Source: Silurus meridionalis (taxonomy: Eukaryota > Chordata > Actinopteri > Siluriformes > Siluridae). Taken from it: 64,000 nt of DNA. Shown here in pieces: positions 63,860 to 64,000 of the stretch. Every line of letters begins with the position of its first letter. Position 1 is the stretch's first letter. The stretch spans positions 15,285,463-15,349,462 of the forward strand of contig NC_060887.1 of NCBI RefSeq assembly GCF_014805685.1, written 5' to 3'. The position numbers and the translations under genes were made by a program. The notes under the pieces are model-generated. The model was not told where the DNA came from. It worked only from the letters and a program-made list of their open reading frames with translations, and searched no databases.

Positions 63860-64000
63860 GTGATTATCCAAATCCATTGACACGGATGACACTCGGGGAG
63901 ACGCAGACATGATGCACGGCACAGTGCCTAATAAAAGGACATAATTAGAGTCGCTTACAGCACAAGAGGCAGAGAGTGATGGACATAATGGTGGGTCTGT
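63860..64000. promoter_or_regulatory. candidate intronic regulatory element (partial)
   Basis: aatcatgtgattatccaaat and ggacataattagagtcgc sit in non-repetitive sequence at the window edge. Motif-based only. Confidence 0.18.

Larger units (their letters stand above)
50816..64000 (-). other. cdkal1: cdkal1 intron, at least 13.2 kb (continues beyond the window)
   Basis: The intron lies upstream of the 85-nt exon. Transposon and satellite content is listed separately. The stretches 53.4-54.2, 56.3-57.6, 58.5-60.2, 60.7-62.4 and 63.1-64.0 kb hold no gene or repeat I can name, apart from short gatg-rich and AT-rich sequence. Confidence 0.9.

Noticed and set aside
50816..64000. Search for the preceding cdkal1 exon (WGCSHNNSDGEYMAG region)
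   Set aside because: No minus-strand match with splice borders was seen, so the exon is taken to lie beyond the window.

Overview
The window looks like teleost fish nuclear DNA. It has no dense open reading frames. It holds spliced coding exons with GT-AG borders, many long dinucleotide and tetranucleotide repeats, and at least five Tc1-like DNA transposon families of the kind that fill fish genomes. The exact species cannot be read from the sequence; an ostariophysan such as a catfish would fit the Tc1 families but is not proven.

The one recognisable host gene is cdkal1, on the minus strand. It encodes the radical-SAM methylthiotransferase that makes ms2t6A at position 37 of cytosolic tRNA-Lys(UUU). 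Five internal coding exons are present: 50731-50815, 28549-28645, 23969-24017, 22198-22318 and 314-417. They join in one continuous frame, and the phase matches at every junction (1-2, 2-0, 0-1, 1-2, 2-1). Together they give 456 nt, or 152 codons. They cover the second half of the N-terminal methylthiotransferase domain, the linker and the CxxxCxxC radical-SAM cluster motif. The first exons lie above position 64000 and the remaining catalytic and C-terminal exons lie below position 1. Everything else in the window is intron.

Layout by coordinate. 1-313: intron after the radical-SAM exon. 418-22197: a 21.8 kb intron with a possible hAT-like repeat (3.4-4.1 kb), two blocks of a CCAAT-containing minisatellite (5.1-5.7 and 7.05-7.85 kb), Tc1 copies (10.2-13.5 kb), a LINE tail and two further Tc1 relics. 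22319-23968 and 24018-28548: short introns, the second with a LINE 3' fragment. 28646-50730: a 22 kb intron with a degenerate minisatellite and SINE (33.2-35.1 kb), a 1 kb GAAA array (35.8-36.8 kb), a deleted Tc1 copy (37.9-38.8 kb) and many microsatellites. 50816-64000: Tc1 relics, one carrying a nested hAT element, a nearly complete Tc1 copy inside a TA repeat (54.3-55.9 kb), another Tc1 derivative, a SINE and a composite ATGG minisatellite (62.4-63.1 kb).

Two observations stand out. The acceptor of the 121-nt exon has no normal pyrimidine tract. It is preceded on the transcript by 32 TG units, with the best branch site about 80 nt away, while the acceptor of the 97-nt exon uses a CT microsatellite as its pyrimidine tract. 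The repeat-poor, TAATTA-rich intron stretches are candidates for the long-range enhancers that cdkal1 introns are known to carry for SOX4.
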